From contig DOPG01000049.1 in the NCBI GenBank assembly GCA_003513555.1, positions 1 to 6,771 of the forward strand: DNA of 6,771 nucleotides, in the 5' to 3' direction. The notes beneath the pieces are model-generated. The model did no database searches. It had not been told where the DNA came from and saw only the letters and a program-made list of their open reading frames with translations. Position 1 is the first letter of the stretch; each line of letters starts with the position of its first letter. The stretch is from Rhodopirellula sp. (GTDB taxonomy: Bacteria; Planctomycetota; Planctomycetia; Pirellulales; Pirellulaceae). A program made the translations under genes and the position numbers. Positions 5,285 to 6,771 of the stretch are shown piece by piece.

Positions 5285-6436
5285 ATGAACCCTAATGACA
5301 GTTTTCGTACACGCGCTATCCATGTTGGCAATGAGGTGGACCCAACAACGGGCGCAATGATCCCGCCTGTACATTTTGCTAGTACGTTTCAGCAACCCGC
5401 TGCCGGTGAGTGGGGCACGTTTGACTATTCGCGAAGCGGAAATCCCACACGTAGTCAAATGCAAACCACCCTTGCTTCCTTGGAAGGTGGTGTTGGGTCT
5501 TTGGCCTTTTCCTCCGGAATGGCCGCGATTCACTGCGTGACCATGATGTTAAAGACGGGTGACCATGTTGTGGCGGGGTGCGATCTTTACGGGGGCGCCT
5601 ACCGACTGTTGCATAAAGTCTGCAATCGTTCGGGCGTTGAGGTGACGCTCGTTGATATGACTGATGCTTCCGCTGTCGCAGATGCAATGACGGAGAATAC
5701 GAAATTGGTCTGGGCGGAGACCATCGGCAATCCTCGTATGAGCATTCCGAATTTACGTCAGCTTGCTGATGTGGTGCATGCCAAGGGGGCCTTGATTGGA
5801 GTCGACAACACGTTTGGAACTCCTGTCTTGATACGACCGTTAGAACACGGGATCGATATCGTTATGCACTCGGCTACCAAATATTTGGGAGGGCATAGCG
5901 ATTGCTTGGGCGGAACGCTTGCGGTGGCGGATCAGAATTTGTTGGACGAACTCTATTTTCTTCAGAATGCGACGGGTGCCGTGCTTGATCCGTTGACTTG
6001 TTTTCTGGTCTCTCGCGGCATGAAAACCTTGGATCTCAGGGTTCGTGCGCAGAGCGAGACAGCATTAAGCTTGGCCAAGTGGTTAGAAGCCCACCCACGC
6101 GTCTCGAATGTCTTGTACCCGGGACTTGAATCGCACCCACAGCATCGACTGGCGACCGAATGTTTTGAGGGCGTTTACGGAGCAATGTTGACATTTGAAC
6201 TTGATGACACCATTGAACGGACAGCGGCCGCCTGCGGTGCGACACGCTTGTTTCGGCTAGCGGTCAGCTTAGGCGCCGTGGAGTCGCTGATTGAGCAGCC
6301 AGCAACCATGTCGCATGCCAGTTATGATGCCACTGATCGAGCGAGATTCGGAATCACTGATGGACTCATCCGACTTTCCGTTGGGTTGGAATCGTATGAC
6401 GATCTGCAGGCGGATCTGGAACAAGCAATCGGGTAA
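5285..6436 (+). CDS. cystathionine gamma-lyase-like PLP enzyme
   Basis: A 383-residue cytoplasmic PLP enzyme, full length for the Cys/Met metabolism family. Predicted role: splitting cystathionine to cysteine, 2-oxobutanoate and ammonia (reverse trans-sulfuration). Visible motifs: DYSRSGNPTR (47-56, phosphate site), SSGMAA (76-81), DLYGG with Y102 stacking on the cofactor, D174 in VDNTFGTP, the PLP lysine K199 in HSATKYLGGHSD, FLQNATGAV, YPGLESHPQH, and RLSVGLE with the probable substrate-carboxylate arginine R363. E337 after ESLI occupies the site where lyases carry Glu and E. coli synthase carries Ser, by my recalled alignment. Gly at 103-104 instead of Cys argues against methionine gamma-lyase. 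ETIGNP (145-150) resembles O-acetylhomoserine sulfhydrylases rather than lyases, but those are usually longer. The start at 5285 follows AAGGA by nine bases; upstream in-frame codons give implausible Trp-rich sequence. A paralog lies 401 bases upstream. Cystathionine gamma-synthase or a sulfhydrylase remain possible. Confidence 0.8.
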   Translation: MNPNDSFRTRAIHVGNEVDPTTGAMIPPVHFASTFQQPAAGEWGTFDYSRSGNPTRSQMQTTLASLEGGVGSLAFSSGMAAIHCVTMMLKTGDHVVAGCDLYGGAYRLLHKVCNRSGVEVTLVDMTDASAVADAMTENTKLVWAETIGNPRMSIPNLRQLADVVHAKGALIGVDNTFGTPVLIRPLEHGIDIVMHSATKYLGGHSDCLGGTLAVADQNLLDELYFLQNATGAVLDPLTCFLVSRGMKTLDLRVRAQSETALSLAKWLEAHPRVSNVLYPGLESHPQHRLATECFEGVYGAMLTFELDDTIERTAAACGATRLFRLAVSLGAVESLIEQPATMSHASYDATDRARFGITDGLIRLSVGLESYDDLQADLEQAIG

Positions 6437-6493
6437 GACTTTTGCTTCCATTTGGTGCCGTTAAGATCACCGGATTTGTGTTGGACCCAGATT

Positions 6494-6530
6494 TACCCTT
6501 GGGTAGGCACTTTCTGGGGGCGCGGTGCCC
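6494..6530. terminator. dyads between convergent genes, weak terminator candidates
   Basis: The 100-base gap between the CGL-like stop and the PQQ-like stop contains the perfect palindrome TACCCTTGGGTA (6494-6505), able to form a short stem closed on a CTTG tetraloop, and GGGC-GCGGT-GCCC (6518-6530). Neither is followed by a T-run on either strand. Their position between two converging genes is the main reason to consider them terminators. Confidence 0.2.
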
Positions 6531-6536
6531 GCGATG

Positions 6537-6771
6537 CTAATCGCGGGTGTTTTCGCTGGACGGCGGGCGACTTGCGTCCACGCAAATGCATTCTTTCCCG
6601 TTACGCAGGAATACTTTTCGATTCGCAAAGGCTGGAGCCGCCCAGACGACTTTGCGTCCGAAAGCCACGTCTGTGGGGGCCAATACGTGAGCTCGATCGA
6701 GTTCCTGGTATCCCTCGCGATTCATTTTTGCGATGACTAGATCGCCCTGCTCGGTAAACAACCAATATCTG
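6537..6771 (-). CDS. PQQ-like beta-propeller protein, C-terminus (partial)
   Basis: The last 77 codons of a minus-strand gene that runs off the right edge; the frame stays open through the window end (reading RYWLFTEQGDLVIAKM from the edge), so no start is visible. Two propeller strands are recognisable: the LFTEQGDLVIAKM segment and the closing blade VVWAAPAFANRKVFLRN followed by KECICVD, the pattern of PQQ-like/BamB-like repeats, which in planctomycetes occur in many exported proteins. A short Ser/Arg/Asn-rich tail of about 12 residues follows. Such proteins usually lie in the periplasm; whether this one binds PQQ or is an enzyme cannot be told from the end alone. It is convergent with the CGL-like gene, so no functional link is implied. 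Confidence 0.8.
   Translation of the reverse strand, partial: RYWLFTEQGDLVIAKMNREGYQELDRAHVLAPTDVAFGRKVVWAAPAFANRKVFLRNGKECICVDASRPPSSENTRD

Noticed and set aside
4958..5533. 191-codon minus-strand open frame
   Set aside because: It overlaps the start of the lyase-like gene, has no domain-like features and contains repetitive Pro/His-rich sequence that is the complement of the GG-rich tract.
1..6771. Mobile element, CRISPR array, toxin-antitoxin or defence system
   Set aside because: No transposase, integrase, long terminal repeats, spaced repeats or defence-type domains were seen on either strand.

Overview
The window looks like a chromosomal segment from a planctomycete, probably of the Pirellulaceae/Rhodopirellula type. 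The grounds are a HEAT-like secreted protein of a style I associate with that phylum, a C-terminal PQQ-like propeller fragment ending in a planctomycete-style last blade, weak or absent Shine-Dalgarno sites before most genes, moderate GC content and loose gene spacing. This assignment is an inference from memory of these families; there is no rRNA or other marker gene.

Left part (1-1528): a short, poorly resolved stretch with possible minus-strand coding (a small open frame at 44-283 and a possible gene start running off the left edge) also carries a perfect 7-2-7 palindrome at 194-209. It is followed by two plus-strand genes four bases apart: a stand-alone LON substrate-binding-domain protein (286-1017) and a four-helix membrane protein with histidines in its helices (1022-1528). 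They probably form an operon.

Middle (1711-3213, minus strand): a 500-residue exported or anchored protein with a Pro/Asn/Thr-rich linker and a HEAT-like helical region, convergent with the LON operon and divergent from the gene to its right.

Right part (3552-6436, plus strand): two paralogous PLP enzymes of the Cys/Met metabolism family separated by 401 bases. The first resembles plant cystathionine gamma-synthase (forward trans-sulfuration, cysteine to cystathionine) and carries a low-complexity N-terminal extension. The second resembles cystathionine gamma-lyase (reverse trans-sulfuration, cystathionine to cysteine). If these assignments are right, the locus encodes both directions of flow around cystathionine. 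The leaders of both genes contain short stem-loops; the spacer before the second has a nested, mutually exclusive pairing pattern worth a covariation test.

Right edge (6537-6771, minus strand): the C-terminus of a PQQ-like beta-propeller protein, convergent with the second PLP gene.

I see no mobile element, CRISPR array, tRNA, rRNA, prophage or defence genes, and no clear frameshift. The region is mostly ordinary metabolism; the best leads are the plant-like synthase, the synthase/lyase pairing and the possible structured leaders, not a new multi-gene system.
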